Source: JAFASC01 sp034669505 (lineage in GTDB: Bacteria > Pseudomonadota > Alphaproteobacteria > Rhizobiales > Beijerinckiaceae). Taken from it: a DNA stretch of 64,000 nucleotides. The position numbers and the translations under genes were made by a program. The notes beneath the pieces were generated by a model. That model had not been told where the DNA came from. It ran no database searches and saw only the letters and a program-made list of their open reading frames with translations. Positions 9,562 to 18,152 of this stretch are shown one piece after another (position 1 is the stretch's first letter; each line of letters begins with the position of its first letter). Location of the stretch: the NCBI GenBank assembly GCA_034669505.1, contig JAXDNJ010000023.1, positions 7,386 through 71,385 on the forward strand. The letters are read 5' to 3'.

Positions 9562-9813
9562 ATGCTGCGCTCAATTTCTCTGCCGGTTCCTTGGCCCATG
9601 GCGATTGCCATGTTCGTGACGATCTGGTGGGTCCTGCTTTTCGCCGTCCTGCCGTTCGGCGTGCGCTCACAGCACGAGACGGCCGAGATCGTGCGCGGCA
9701 CCGATCCCGGCGCGCCGGTCGCGCCGCGGCTCGTTGCGAAGGCGCTTTGGACGACGGGGATATCGATCGTTGCCTTCGCGGCGCTGATGCTCGTCATCAG
9801 CGCGACAGCGTGA
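9562..9813 (+). CDS. DUF1467 family small membrane protein
   Basis: An 83-residue protein with two hydrophobic segments (about residues 12-35 and 62-82) around a short polar region, WWVLLFAVLPFGVRSQHE, typical of the DUF1467 family found in Alphaproteobacteria. The function is unknown; the protein is expected in the inner membrane. It follows mce after nine bases, as in related genomes, where the next genes are usually proS and lolCD. Here a tRNA-Lys gene follows and proS is about 12.7 kb away. Confidence 0.82.
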   Translation: MLRSISLPVPWPMAIAMFVTIWWVLLFAVLPFGVRSQHETAEIVRGTDPGAPVAPRLVAKALWTTGISIVAFAALMLVISATA

Positions 9814-9870
9814 GCCTGCTTTGGTTTGACCGGTCTGCGGTTTGCCGCTAGGTCACACCCCTCCTCATGG

Positions 9871-9946
9871 GAGCGCGTAGCTCAGCTGGTAGAGCATCTG
9901 ACTTTTAATCAGAGGGTCCCGGGTTCGAGCCCCGGCGCGCTCACCA
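9871..9946 (+). tRNA. tRNA-Lys (anticodon TTT)
   Basis: A 76-base cloverleaf. The acceptor strand GAGCGCG pairs with CGCGCTC, the D-arm is GCTCAGCTGGTAGAGC, the anticodon loop is CTTTTAA with TTT at 9904-9906, and the T-arm has GGGTTCGAGCCCC. The 3' CCA (9944-9946) is encoded. It is the only gene between DUF1467 and the accessory stretch that follows. Confidence 0.97.
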
Positions 9947-10033
9947 ACAATAAAGCGCTTGGGACAGAGCGGCTCTAGGCAGCTTTTCGCCGCGGGCTCC
10001 ATTCGGACCAGGATCGGTTTCGGCGGGCGTGCC

Positions 10034-10270
10034 TCACTTCTTGTCCATCTTATTCATCTCATCCATCTTGTCGGCGGGCGTGCCGGCGACCGGGTTCCCC
10101 GTGCCTTCCGGCCTGCCGGCGACCGGGGTGCCGTATCTTTGGGTTTGCCCGGCGACGAAATTGCCCGTGCCCTGAGGACCGGTATTTTGCGTCCCGCCGG
10201 CCGTCTGCGCCAGGACGGGAAGCGAAGTGAGCAGGCCCGTGGCGAGGAAGACACCCTTGATCCAATTCAT
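10034..10270 (-). CDS. Small exported protein with 11-residue G-T-G-N repeats (copy 1)
   Basis: A 78-residue protein with a signal peptide (MNWIKGVFLATGLLTSLPVLA) and a mature part made of near-repeats of the pattern GTGNFVAGxxx, one GTGNFVAG unit, one diverged unit (YGTPVAGRPE) and one GTGNPVAG unit, ending in a charged DKMDEMNKMDKK tail. No known domain is recognised. A clear paralogue lies at 50088-50303, sharing the TAGGTxNTGPQ segment after the signal peptide and the same repeat. The ATG at 10270 is preferred over an upstream in-frame ATG because it begins the signal peptide. Confidence 0.72.
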   Translation of the reverse strand: MNWIKGVFLATGLLTSLPVLAQTAGGTQNTGPQGTGNFVAGQTQRYGTPVAGRPEGTGNPVAGTPADKMDEMNKMDKK

Positions 10271-10439
10271 GCGATAACTCCGGTGTGAGGCGTTCGGCTT
10301 TCCGCGATGGCGCGCCAATGGTGCTCAGCGATGCTGGGTTGAACTCGCAGAAGCCATTTGGAAACAGTAAGGCTCGCGAAAGGATCCGGCTTGCCCTTTA
10401 TTGCTCTTTGTTGTTGTGCATTGTGTGATTCTGGGATGC

Positions 10440-10464
10440 CCGGGCTCGAGTCCCACTGCGCTCA
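10440..10464 (+). repeat. Degenerate copy of the tRNA 3' end (T-arm and acceptor strand)
   Basis: These 25 bases match the 3' part of the tRNA-Lys gene at 9871-9946 at 20 of 25 positions, including the T-loop TCGAG and the closing GCGCTCA. No D-arm or anticodon arm precedes it, so it is not a tRNA gene. It may be a relic of integration next to the tRNA, or chance similarity of a short conserved motif. Confidence 0.4.
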
Positions 10465-10485
10465 TGGGAAAGGATCGGCAGATCG

Positions 10486-10710
10486 ATGAGAACTTTCGTT
10501 CTTTGCGCGTCGCTGTTACTGCTGATCGGACCAGCGTCCGCCGAGGAGCAATCCTGGGTAAAGCGCACACCGCCGCCGGTGAAATTCGCACCGCCGCCTG
10601 AGCAAAAGCAGCAGGACTGGTCCGGGTTTCACATGGGCGTGAATGCTGGTTCCGGCTTTGGCAACAATCGCGACTCCTCGGTGCCAGGCAATCCGAATTT
10701 TCCAAGATGA
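10486..10710 (+). pseudogene. Truncated outer-membrane beta-barrel protein (Omp25-like N-terminus)
   Basis: A 74-residue frame with a signal peptide (MRTFVLCASLLLLIGPASA), a proline-rich linker, and WSGFHMGVNAGSGFG, which resembles the first strand of rhizobial Omp25/OmpA-type barrel proteins that start WxGFYxGxNxGxG. Such proteins are normally over 200 residues; here the frame stops right after the first strand and nothing barrel-like follows in any frame before 10874. It is read as a remnant; a genuine short exported protein cannot be excluded. Confidence 0.5.
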
Positions 10711-10873
10711 AAGTCGGCTGCCGTGTATGGCCATGGATCTTATGTGTGTTCGCGCCTTGCGGCTAATGGCTCAGATTGCGAGCTACGTCAGGTTGCGCCG
10801 CCGATCAGGTTCTGCTTTGATACTCGATGCGAAATGACTCGCAGCGCGGCCGTTCTTTCTCCTAAAGGATATC

Positions 10874-11614
10874 ATGGCTGAAGGTTCGAGCCTTATTTCC
10901 CTGGGCGTACTGTCCGGGGCCTACGCCGGCGCGTATGGCCTGTTCTCATGGATCGAAGAAAGATTGTCGCCCGAGGCAAAGCAACACATCACCGCGTTTC
11001 TCAAGGCTTCACGCGGTGGGCTCACCGGGCAGGATATCTTGCTCATTCACAATGCGCTTTTTGGTAAGGAGCTGTTCTCGCTACAATCCGTCGTTAGAAT
11101 TTTCGTGCTAACTATATTTTCCTTCCTGCTTGCCGCAGCTGCATTGGCGAAGACCATAGACCAAAGTATCTTCCTTTTCACGTTGAAGTACGGCTGTCTA
11201 TTTGTGTTTCCCGCCAATCTTCTGGCCATCGCCGCGCTGCGTGCGGCATTGAGCAGAATAAGATCGGAGTCAGCTTGGATCGTCCCGCTTATTGCGCTTC
11301 TCGACATCGTGCTGAGATTTTTGCTGTTTTATGCGATAATGCAGACTTGGTTATGGATGTTACCTACTGGCGACTTGAACACGGCCGTGAGCGCGATCTT
11401 CACGCTCCTCGTTGCGGTTGAAGCTATTGCTACGTTCATCATCGTGTCGCTGTGGTTATGGTTCTTTATTTTCGGAGCCGTGCTGCTCCGAAGCTTCGGG
11501 AGCTTGCTTGACATAGATGCTCACCCTGTACGTTCGATCGGAGTGATTGCGGCCGCTGTATATACAGCAGGCTACGCCGTAGTTCTCGGCGTAGGAGCAT
11601 TGATCACTCAATGA
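10874..11614 (+). CDS. Hypothetical multi-pass membrane protein
   Basis: A 246-residue protein not recognised. After an N-terminal polar segment (SWIEERLSPEAKQHITAFLK, about residues 25-44) there are about five hydrophobic segments between residues 72 and 245, one of them unusually rich in aromatic residues (TFIIVSLWLWFFIFGAVLL). A ribosome site (AAAGGA) precedes the ATG. The sequence is visibly richer in A and T than the nuo and gyrA genes, suggesting acquisition. It is convergent with the dioxygenase gene, whose 3' end it overlaps by about 11 bases. Confidence 0.7.
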   Translation: MAEGSSLISLGVLSGAYAGAYGLFSWIEERLSPEAKQHITAFLKASRGGLTGQDILLIHNALFGKELFSLQSVVRIFVLTIFSFLLAAAALAKTIDQSIFLFTLKYGCLFVFPANLLAIAALRAALSRIRSESAWIVPLIALLDIVLRFLLFYAIMQTWLWMLPTGDLNTAVSAIFTLLVAVEAIATFIIVSLWLWFFIFGAVLLRSFGSLLDIDAHPVRSIGVIAAAVYTAGYAVVLGVGALITQ

Positions 11615-12539
11615 GCCTCTCGGAAATCTGAGCCGGTCGCCGGTCCGGTGGCGGAGCGCGTTTCGCGCATACAGGCGCGCGCGGACGCCGCGCTTCCCCC
11701 GCCTCGAGCGTGAAGACCTGATCGAGCGAATAAGCTTCCCCGCCAGCAGCGTGTTCCCGCCGAACGAAATCGCCGATCAACGCGCGCGTTACGCCGAACT
11801 GGACATCCGATTCGAGATGCGGATCGCCGCCGACATAGAGCTGCGAGATCAGCGTCTTGAAGCCGGGCCTGTAGACCATGAAGTGCAGATGCGCGGGCCG
11901 GAACTTGTGCCGGCCGGCCATTCGCAAGAGCTCGCCGACAGGGCCTTCGTCCGGTATCGGATAGCCAGCGGGCATGACCGTCGTGAAGCTGAACCTGCCT
12001 TCCGCATCGCTGATGAAGCGTCCGCGCAGGTTCATTTCCGCCTGTTCAGGGTCCTGGTTCTCGTAGAGGCCCTTCGGCGAGGAGTGCCAGACGTCGACTT
12101 CCGCGCCGGCGATCGGCGCACCAGTGGGGTCCTGGAGCCGCACGCGAACGGAAAGCGGCGGGCCCGGCGTGGGCGAGCGCAAGAGCGTGCCACCATTCTC
12201 GACAAGAGGCTGATCATCGCGCCAAAACGGCCCGAGCATGTTTGCCTGCGTTTCGGTCGCGCCCCCGTCGCCGTTGTTGAGAAGGCAGACGAGCGTGGAA
12301 AGACCAAGCGAGCCGGCCATCAGCACCACTTCGTTATGCGAGTCCGTCGTCTGCTGGGCAAGCCGCGCGACGAGATGCGCCGCCTGCTGGAACTCCTGTT
12401 CGCTCAGACGCACCTCGCGCACGAATCCATGCAGGTGCCTGATCAGCGCTGCAACAATCTCGCGCATGCGCTGATGGGAGATCCCGTCATAGGCTTCGAG
12501 TACGGCGGGAGTGATCGCGTCGGAATTGTCAATGATCAT
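11604..12539 (-). CDS. Intradiol ring-cleavage dioxygenase (catechol/hydroxyquinol 1,2-dioxygenase family)
   Basis: A 311-residue non-haem Fe(III) dioxygenase. Residues 20-105 form the N-terminal dimerisation domain; the catalytic domain has candidate iron ligands Tyr159 (GLYEN), Tyr193 (MPAGYPIP), His217 and His219 (RPAHLHF). The family cleaves catechols between the hydroxyls to muconates; the N-terminal domain type fits chlorocatechol or hydroxyquinol dioxygenases, but the exact substrate cannot be read from sequence. The ATG at 12539 is chosen over an upstream frame extension lying in the neighbouring gene. It follows a dienelactone-hydrolase-like gene by 19 bases on the same strand, suggesting an aromatic-degradation pair. 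Confidence 0.85.
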   Translation of the reverse strand: MIIDNSDAITPAVLEAYDGISHQRMREIVAALIRHLHGFVREVRLSEQEFQQAAHLVARLAQQTTDSHNEVVLMAGSLGLSTLVCLLNNGDGGATETQANMLGPFWRDDQPLVENGGTLLRSPTPGPPLSVRVRLQDPTGAPIAGAEVDVWHSSPKGLYENQDPEQAEMNLRGRFISDAEGRFSFTTVMPAGYPIPDEGPVGELLRMAGRHKFRPAHLHFMVYRPGFKTLISQLYVGGDPHLESDVQFGVTRALIGDFVRREHAAGGEAYSLDQVFTLEAGEARRPRAPVCAKRAPPPDRRPAQISERLIE

Positions 12540-12558
12540 TGTCTGAGGATCGTCGGTA

Positions 12559-13485
12559 TCAGAGGCCGAATGCGCGTTTGAAGAACGCCATCGTATTCTC
12601 GCGGACCTCGGTCGCAAGCGCCGGGTCTGGCCTCACCTGCACCGTACCCCCGCGTCCCATGTGGCTGCGGCGATCGGCGAAGGAGATCGAGACCGGGACG
12701 TTGAAGTCCCACATGTGGGTTGCCGCCTCATGCACGAACAAATCGGGACGCACGGCCGTGGCGAGCGGAAGTGAATCTACGACGGCGCGACACGCGGCGC
12801 CGCCGTCCGCGTCATCGTAGTCGTCGCGTCCGGCTACGTGGATCTGCATGGGCCTTCCCGTGCGGGGTGTCTGCACTGCCGCCGCCATCGGACCTCCCGG
12901 TCGATACGGCCAGCAGACCAGATAATTGCCGGAATGGGCGGCAAACCGCAGCTCAACGCCCTGCATCGCTTCTCTGGCTGCCGCATCATCGGCGGCGAGC
13001 AAGCTGACCATGGCGCCCCAGGAGAAGCCCATGATGCCAATCCGGCTGCGATCGATCAGGGGATGGCCGCCGAGGTATGTCAATGCGCCGAAGGCGTCCG
13101 GCAACGTGTCCTGCGGGGTGCTGGGCCGGCGGTCCACACCGCCAGTGCCACCGAAAGCGTCGGCACCCCTCGGCATTCCGCGCGGCGTCCACATGTCGAG
13201 CACCAGCGTCGCGATTCCGCTGCCGTTCAGCGCCGCAACGAAGCTTCGCTCCGGCCCCACCGGGACCAAGCCACCGCTGCCATGCACGATGACCACTGCG
13301 GGGAAAGGCGCCTTGCCTATGGAGGGAAGCGACAACGAAGCGGCAATTGCATTGGGAACGAACGCGCCGGATGTGAATGCTCTACCCGCGGGCGCGAAGG
13401 TCACGTCTTCCGCTCGGGAAGCCGTGTCGGCGGCGACAGCGGCGGCGCACAAGAGCGGAATCGCGACGCGCCAAAGGCTGATCAT
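12559..13485 (-). CDS. Exported dienelactone hydrolase-like alpha/beta hydrolase
   Basis: A 308-residue alpha/beta hydrolase with an N-terminal signal peptide (about residues 1-25), the oxyanion region VIVHGSGG (66-73) and the nucleophile motif GFSWGAM with Ser155. A late HEAATHMWDFN segment may carry the catalytic His. True dienelactone hydrolases use Cys and are cytoplasmic, so this exported Ser enzyme is more likely a general carboxylesterase of that superfamily. It lies directly upstream of the intradiol dioxygenase and is probably cotranscribed with it. Confidence 0.78.
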   Translation of the reverse strand: MISLWRVAIPLLCAAAVAADTASRAEDVTFAPAGRAFTSGAFVPNAIAASLSLPSIGKAPFPAVVIVHGSGGLVPVGPERSFVAALNGSGIATLVLDMWTPRGMPRGADAFGGTGGVDRRPSTPQDTLPDAFGALTYLGGHPLIDRSRIGIMGFSWGAMVSLLAADDAAAREAMQGVELRFAAHSGNYLVCWPYRPGGPMAAAVQTPRTGRPMQIHVAGRDDYDDADGGAACRAVVDSLPLATAVRPDLFVHEAATHMWDFNVPVSISFADRRSHMGRGGTVQVRPDPALATEVRENTMAFFKRAFGL

Positions 13486-13516
13486 CGGATCATACCTGTG
13501 TGAAGCAGTATAGCGC

Positions 13517-13592
13517 TGGCTCCCCGAGCAGGGCTCGAACCTGCGACAAAGCGATTAACAGTCGCTTGCTCTACCAACTGAGCTATCGGGGA
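13517..13592 (-). tRNA. tRNA-Asn (anticodon GTT)
   Basis: Read on the minus strand, a 76-base cloverleaf with acceptor TCCCCGA pairing with TCGGGGA, D-arm AGCTCAGTTGGTAGAGC, anticodon loop CTGTTAA and T-arm CAGGTTCGAGCCCTG. The terminal CCA is encoded at 13517-13519. Confidence 0.96.
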
Positions 13593-13738
13593 TCAGTGAG
13601 GGCGTCCCTATATCAAGCAGGGTTGCCGATTGCAAAGCGGAACGGCGCGGCGGATGCGCGTTTAGCCGCCGCCAAATCGCGGCTGAACACCTGAGCTTTA
13701 CGGTCTGGCGCTATTCGTCTACACGGCTCGCCCAGTGA

Positions 13739-13812
13739 GGCCTCGTGGCGGAGTGGTTACGCAGAGGACTGCAAATCCTTGTACGGGGGTTCGATTCCCT
13801 CCGAGGCCTCCA
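13739..13812 (+). tRNA. tRNA-Cys (anticodon GCA)
   Basis: A 74-base cloverleaf with acceptor GGCCTCG pairing with CGAGGCC, anticodon loop CTGCAAA, T-arm GGGGGTTCGATTCCCTC and encoded CCA at 13810-13812. The opposite strand is covered by the 3' end of the DUF3750 reading frame, which stops inside this tRNA. Confidence 0.96.
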
Positions 13813-14572
13813 GCTTTCTGCTACGTCCGCTTTGCGCGCTTAGACCCAAACGCCCCAGGCCCGGCAGCTCAATGGCTGGCCGGCGCAGATCGAGGCCAAT
13901 AACGGCACCGAGCAGGTTCACCTGGATGCCTTCGACCCACCCGATGGTCATGCCGGCATAGCCGCCGAGCGACAGCCGCACGCCGCTGCGCGAAGGGGTC
14001 AGGCACAGCCAGCACCCGTCGGCCGGAAAATCCTTGCCGATCGCGGTCGCGGGCAGGGTGACGCCGGTCTCCGGCACCGCGGCGAGGACGCTCGCAACAA
14101 ACGTGTTGGAGTTCGGTCCCGGCCAGGCGGTGTAATCGCCGAGATGGCGGTATTTGTAGTCCATCATGGCCGCGCGCATGCGCGGAATGAGCGCGTCGGC
14201 ATCGGCGCCATCGGCCGCGAAGATCACGCTCGGGGCTTGTCCGAACCAGCGCCCGTCCGGGATGAAGCCGTTGACGCGGATCGGATCGCCCCAGGCGGTC
14301 AGATCGTAGCGCTCATAGGGGCCGTTTCCCTGCTTCAGCACGATCCAGGTGTGGATGGCGAAAATGCCTTTCCAGCGCACCGTACGCGCCGCATAAACGC
14401 GCACCATCGACTCCGAGCGAGTGCGGGCGGGCGGTAACAGGCCCGCGCTCGAGCGGTCGGCCGCCCACCACTCCGAATGGGCGGTTTCCCAGTAGCGCGC
14501 CGCACTCAGCGCGACGGGCAGTGCAATCAGCACAAGGAGAGACAGGCTCGTCGCGAGCAGAATTTTGATCAT
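13757..14572 (-). CDS. DUF3750 family protein, frame ending inside tRNA-Cys
   Basis: A 271-residue protein with an N-terminal membrane anchor (MIKILLATSLSLLVLIALPVAL) and the DUF3750 features WKGIFAIHTWIVLK, YDLTAWGDP and AWPGPNSNTF; the function is unknown. The last 18 or so codons are simply the antisense of tRNA-Cys (13739-13812), and the only in-frame stop lies in that tRNA. Either the gene really ends there or the original stop was lost. The ATG at 14572 is preferred because it begins the membrane segment; an ATG 15 codons upstream is possible. Confidence 0.75.
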   Translation of the reverse strand: MIKILLATSLSLLVLIALPVALSAARYWETAHSEWWAADRSSAGLLPPARTRSESMVRVYAARTVRWKGIFAIHTWIVLKQGNGPYERYDLTAWGDPIRVNGFIPDGRWFGQAPSVIFAADGADADALIPRMRAAMMDYKYRHLGDYTAWPGPNSNTFVASVLAAVPETGVTLPATAIGKDFPADGCWLCLTPSRSGVRLSLGGYAGMTIGWVEGIQVNLLGAVIGLDLRRPAIELPGLGRLGLSAQSGRSRKLEASEGIEPPYKDLQSSA

Positions 14573-14759
14573 GGATCCGGATGATTTGGCTGCGCCAACC
14601 GCTTCGATCGGGCGCATCTCTCATGTGCGCATTGATCGCGACATTGGCAAGGATTCCGCTGTGTTTTGACGCCTCAGGGGCGGCTTCACGAGGTGGCATT
14701 CTGGGCCGGAATCACCTATATGAACTGGACCCTCCCGAGCGGCGCAGGACCCCTAAAAA

Positions 14760-17549
14760 TTGGCTGATATCAACGACAAAGGACCGGGCGAACCCGGCTC
14801 GGACATACGCCCCGTTTCGATCACCGATGAGATGAAGCGCAGCTACCTCGATTACGCGATGAGCGTGATCGTGAGCCGCGCGCTGCCGGACGTGCGCGAT
14901 GGGCTGAAGCCGGTGCACCGGCGCATCCTCTACACGATGTACGAGAACGGCTTTACGCCGGATAAGCCCTACAAGAAGTCGGCGCGGATCGTCGGCGACA
15001 CGATGGGCAAATACCATCCGCACGGCAATCTCGCGATTTACGACGCGCTGGTGCGGATGGCACAGCCCTTCTCCATGCGGCTGCCGCTGATCGACGGGCA
15101 GGGCAATTTCGGCTCGCTCGATGGCGATCCCCCGGCCGCCGATCGCTACACGGAATCGCGACTCGATAAGGCGGCTTTGGCGCTGCTCGACGATCTCGAC
15201 GAGGGCACCGTCGATTTCACGACGAATTACTCGGCCGAGTTCACCGAGCCCTCGGTTCTGCCCGCGCGCTTCCCGAACCTGCTCGTCAACGGCGGCGGCG
15301 GCATCGCCGTCGGCATGGCGACGAACATTCCGCCGCACAATCTCGGCGAAGTGATCGACGCGGCGATCGCGATGATCGATCGCCCCGACATGACGATCGC
15401 TGAGCTGATGGAGATCGTACCGGGCCCGGACTTCCCGACGGGCGGCGCAATTCTCGGGCGCGGCGGCATCCGCTCGGCTTATGCGCTCGGGCGCGGCTCG
15501 ATCATCATGCGCTCGAAAATCGAGGTCGAGCAGATCCGCAAGGATCGCGAAGCGCTGATCGTCAGCGAGATTCCGTTTCAGGTGAACAAGGCGCACATGG
15601 TCGAGCGCATCGCGGAGCTGATCCGCGAGAAGAAGATCGAGGGCGTCTCCGACCTACGCGATGAATCTAATCGCGAAGGCATCCGCGTCGTCTTCGAATT
15701 GCGCCGCGATGCGGTGGCGGACGTCGTCTTAAATCAGCTCTGGCGTTATACGGCGCTGCAATCGAGCTTCGGCGCCAACATGATCGCGCTGAACGGCGGT
15801 CGGCCCGAAGTTCTGACGCTCAAGGACATCCTGCGCGCCTTCATCGACTTCCGCGAGGAAGTCGTGACGCGGCGCACGAAGTTCCGCCTGAACAAGGCGC
15901 GCGACAGCGCGCATGTGCAGGTTGGCCTCGCGATCGCGGTCGCCAATATCGAGGAGGTGATCCGGCTGATCCGGACCTCGCCCGACGCGGCGGCTGCGCG
16001 ATATGCGCTGATGGAGCGCTCGTGGCCGGCGCGTGACATGGCGCCGCTGATCGCGCTCATCGCCGATCCGCGGCATCGGCTCGACGAGAACGGCGAAATC
16101 CGCCTCTCCGAGACGCAGGCGCGCGCCATCCTCGATCTGCGCCTGCAGCGCCTCACCGCGCTCGGTCGCGACGAGATCGCGGAGGCGTTGAACAAGCTCG
16201 CCGCCGAAATCGCCGATTACCTCGACATTCTGCGGTCGCGCGCGCGGTTATTCGGCATCATCAAGGACGAGATGCTGGCGGTCAAAGCGGCGCACGCGAC
16301 GCCGCGCCGCACCGAAATCCTCGAAATCGAGGGTGAGGTCGAAGACGAGGACCTCATCCAGCGCGAGGACATGGTCGTCACGGTCAGCCATGAGGGTTAC
16401 ATCAAGCGCGTGCCGCTTTCGGCCTATCGCGCGCAAAGACGCGGCGGCAAGGGCCGCTCCGGCATGCAGACCAAGGAAGAGGATTTCGTCTCGCGTCTCT
16501 TCGTCGCTTCGACGCACACGCCGATTCTGTTCTTCTCGTCGAAGGGCCAAGTCTACAAAGAAAAGGTCTGGCGCCTGCCGCTGTCGGCGCCGCAAGCGCG
16601 CGGCAAATTCCTCCACAATATCCTTCCTTTGAGCGAAGGCGAGCGCATCACGACGATCATGCCGCTGCCCGAAGACGAGGCGCAGTGGGAGACGCTCGAC
16701 GTGATGTTTGCGACGACCCGCGGCACCGTTCGGCGCAACAAGCTCTCCGATTTCGCCGACGTTCGCCGCTCCGGCATCATCGCGATGCGACTCGACGAAG
16801 GCGAAGCGATCGTCGACGTGCAGATCTGCTCCGAAGCCGACGATGTCCTGCTGACCAGCGCCGCCGGCCAATGCATCCGCTTTGCCGTGCCGGAAGTGCG
16901 CGTGTTCCAGGGCCGCACGTCGATGGGCGTGCGCGGCATCTCGCTCGAGAGCGGCGACAAGGTGATCTCGCTCTCGATCCTGCGCCATGTCGAGGCAACG
17001 CCGGATGAACGCGCGGCTTATCTGAAGCGCGCCATCGCCGTGCGCCGCGGACTCTCGAACGAGGCCGCGGAAGCGGCGCTCGAAGCGGAGATCGAGGATC
17101 AGGCTGATCTCGAGGAAGCCGCCGGCGCGATCGAGCTCAGCGAGCAGCGTTACGTCGAAATGTCAGCGGCCGAGCAGTTCGTGCTCACGATCTCGGAACG
17201 CGGCTTCGGCAAGCGCACCTCGTCGTATGAATACCGGATCACCGGCCGTGGCGGCAAAGGCATCGTCGCGATGGACAATGCCGCAAGTAGCCGCAATCGG
17301 CTTGGCACAATCCGCCCGCGGATCGGCCAGCTCGTCGCGTCCTTACCGGTCGAGCACACCGATCAGCTGATGCTCGTCACCGACGGGGGCCAGCTCATTC
17401 GTGTGCCGGTCGAGGGCATCCGCATCGCCGGCCGCAAGACGCAAGGCGTGATCGTGTTCAACACGACCGACGGCGAACGCGTCGTGTCTGTGGAGCGTAT
17501 CGGCGAAGAAGAGGGATCTGCTGCCGACGACGAGCCGAACGGGAGCTAG
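14760..17549 (+). CDS. gyrA: DNA gyrase subunit A
   Basis: A 929-residue topoisomerase subunit that cuts and rejoins DNA to introduce negative supercoils with GyrB. The catalytic Tyr is residue 130 (AADRYTE), and the GyrA box QRRGGKGRSG precedes the C-terminal DNA-wrapping repeats. In the quinolone-determining region the sequence is HPHGNLAIYDALVRM (86-100): Asn90 and Leu91 stand where E. coli has Asp82 and Ser83, while Asp95 matches Asp87. The start is taken as TTG at 14760; the next in-frame ATG (14832) would remove conserved residues near SITDEM. The stop is convergent with the gene at 17546. Confidence 0.95.
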   Translation: MADINDKGPGEPGSDIRPVSITDEMKRSYLDYAMSVIVSRALPDVRDGLKPVHRRILYTMYENGFTPDKPYKKSARIVGDTMGKYHPHGNLAIYDALVRMAQPFSMRLPLIDGQGNFGSLDGDPPAADRYTESRLDKAALALLDDLDEGTVDFTTNYSAEFTEPSVLPARFPNLLVNGGGGIAVGMATNIPPHNLGEVIDAAIAMIDRPDMTIAELMEIVPGPDFPTGGAILGRGGIRSAYALGRGSIIMRSKIEVEQIRKDREALIVSEIPFQVNKAHMVERIAELIREKKIEGVSDLRDESNREGIRVVFELRRDAVADVVLNQLWRYTALQSSFGANMIALNGGRPEVLTLKDILRAFIDFREEVVTRRTKFRLNKARDSAHVQVGLAIAVANIEEVIRLIRTSPDAAAARYALMERSWPARDMAPLIALIADPRHRLDENGEIRLSETQARAILDLRLQRLTALGRDEIAEALNKLAAEIADYLDILRSRARLFGIIKDEMLAVKAAHATPRRTEILEIEGEVEDEDLIQREDMVVTVSHEGYIKRVPLSAYRAQRRGGKGRSGMQTKEEDFVSRLFVASTHTPILFFSSKGQVYKEKVWRLPLSAPQARGKFLHNILPLSEGERITTIMPLPEDEAQWETLDVMFATTRGTVRRNKLSDFADVRRSGIIAMRLDEGEAIVDVQICSEADDVLLTSAAGQCIRFAVPEVRVFQGRTSMGVRGISLESGDKVISLSILRHVEATPDERAAYLKRAIAVRRGLSNEAAEAALEAEIEDQADLEEAAGAIELSEQRYVEMSAAEQFVLTISERGFGKRTSSYEYRITGRGGKGIVAMDNAASSRNRLGTIRPRIGQLVASLPVEHTDQLMLVTDGGQLIRVPVEGIRIAGRKTQGVIVFNTTDGERVVSVERIGEEEGSAADDEPNGS

Positions 17550-18013
17550 CGGCCGGTTCCCTGCCGGGCTTCGGCGCTCAGATACTCCCGGCAGACCGCC
17601 TCGGGGTCGCTGTTTCCATGTCTTGCGTCGCGCAGCTCGGTGATCCGTTTGAGGGATAGCGCTTCGAATGGCCGTCCGGCTTCGACATGCGAGCGGCAGC
17701 GGGCGAGAGTTGCCTTGTTAACCTCGCCGCGGGGCACCACGTCGATTGGCTGGAAGTGCTCGTTCACCGGCGCCTTCGGCTTGGCGGCCACTGGGGCGGT
17801 TGTCGCGACCGGTGCCGGCTGCTCGATGGCAGCCACGGCGGACGTTCGCTGGAAGAACGACAGCGCGCCGCCATTCATCAGGATCGTCGCCGCGAGAAAG
17901 CCGATGCCGCCGAGTGCACAAACGGCGGCGATGAAGACAATACGGCTCCAGCCGGCAGCGTCGCGGACGCTCTCGGCACCGACTTCCTCGCGCATGGCCC
18001 TGACGGACTGCAT
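17546..18013 (-). CDS. Hypothetical single-pass membrane protein
   Basis: A 155-residue protein with one membrane segment (about residues 25-46, IVFIAAVCALGGIGFLAATI), an Ala/Pro-rich linker and a C-terminal domain with two cysteines (LARCRSHVEAG and EAVCREYLS). It is not recognised. It is convergent with gyrA, the two stops overlapping by three bases, and divergent from coaD. Confidence 0.65.
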   Translation of the reverse strand: MQSVRAMREEVGAESVRDAAGWSRIVFIAAVCALGGIGFLAATILMNGGALSFFQRTSAVAAIEQPAPVATTAPVAAKPKAPVNEHFQPIDVVPRGEVNKATLARCRSHVEAGRPFEALSLKRITELRDARHGNSDPEAVCREYLSAEARQGTGR

Positions 18014-18152
18014 GGAGCTCCCGAAACATCAAAGCGGCAATTTCGGCCGACGGGGTTGCCAAGCGGTGAAGATCGGCGCCCGGATTGCAGCTAACTCCCG
18101 GAATGGTGAGCGAGAGATTGCCGCGTCTGCGCATCGAAGCTAAGCATCGCCC

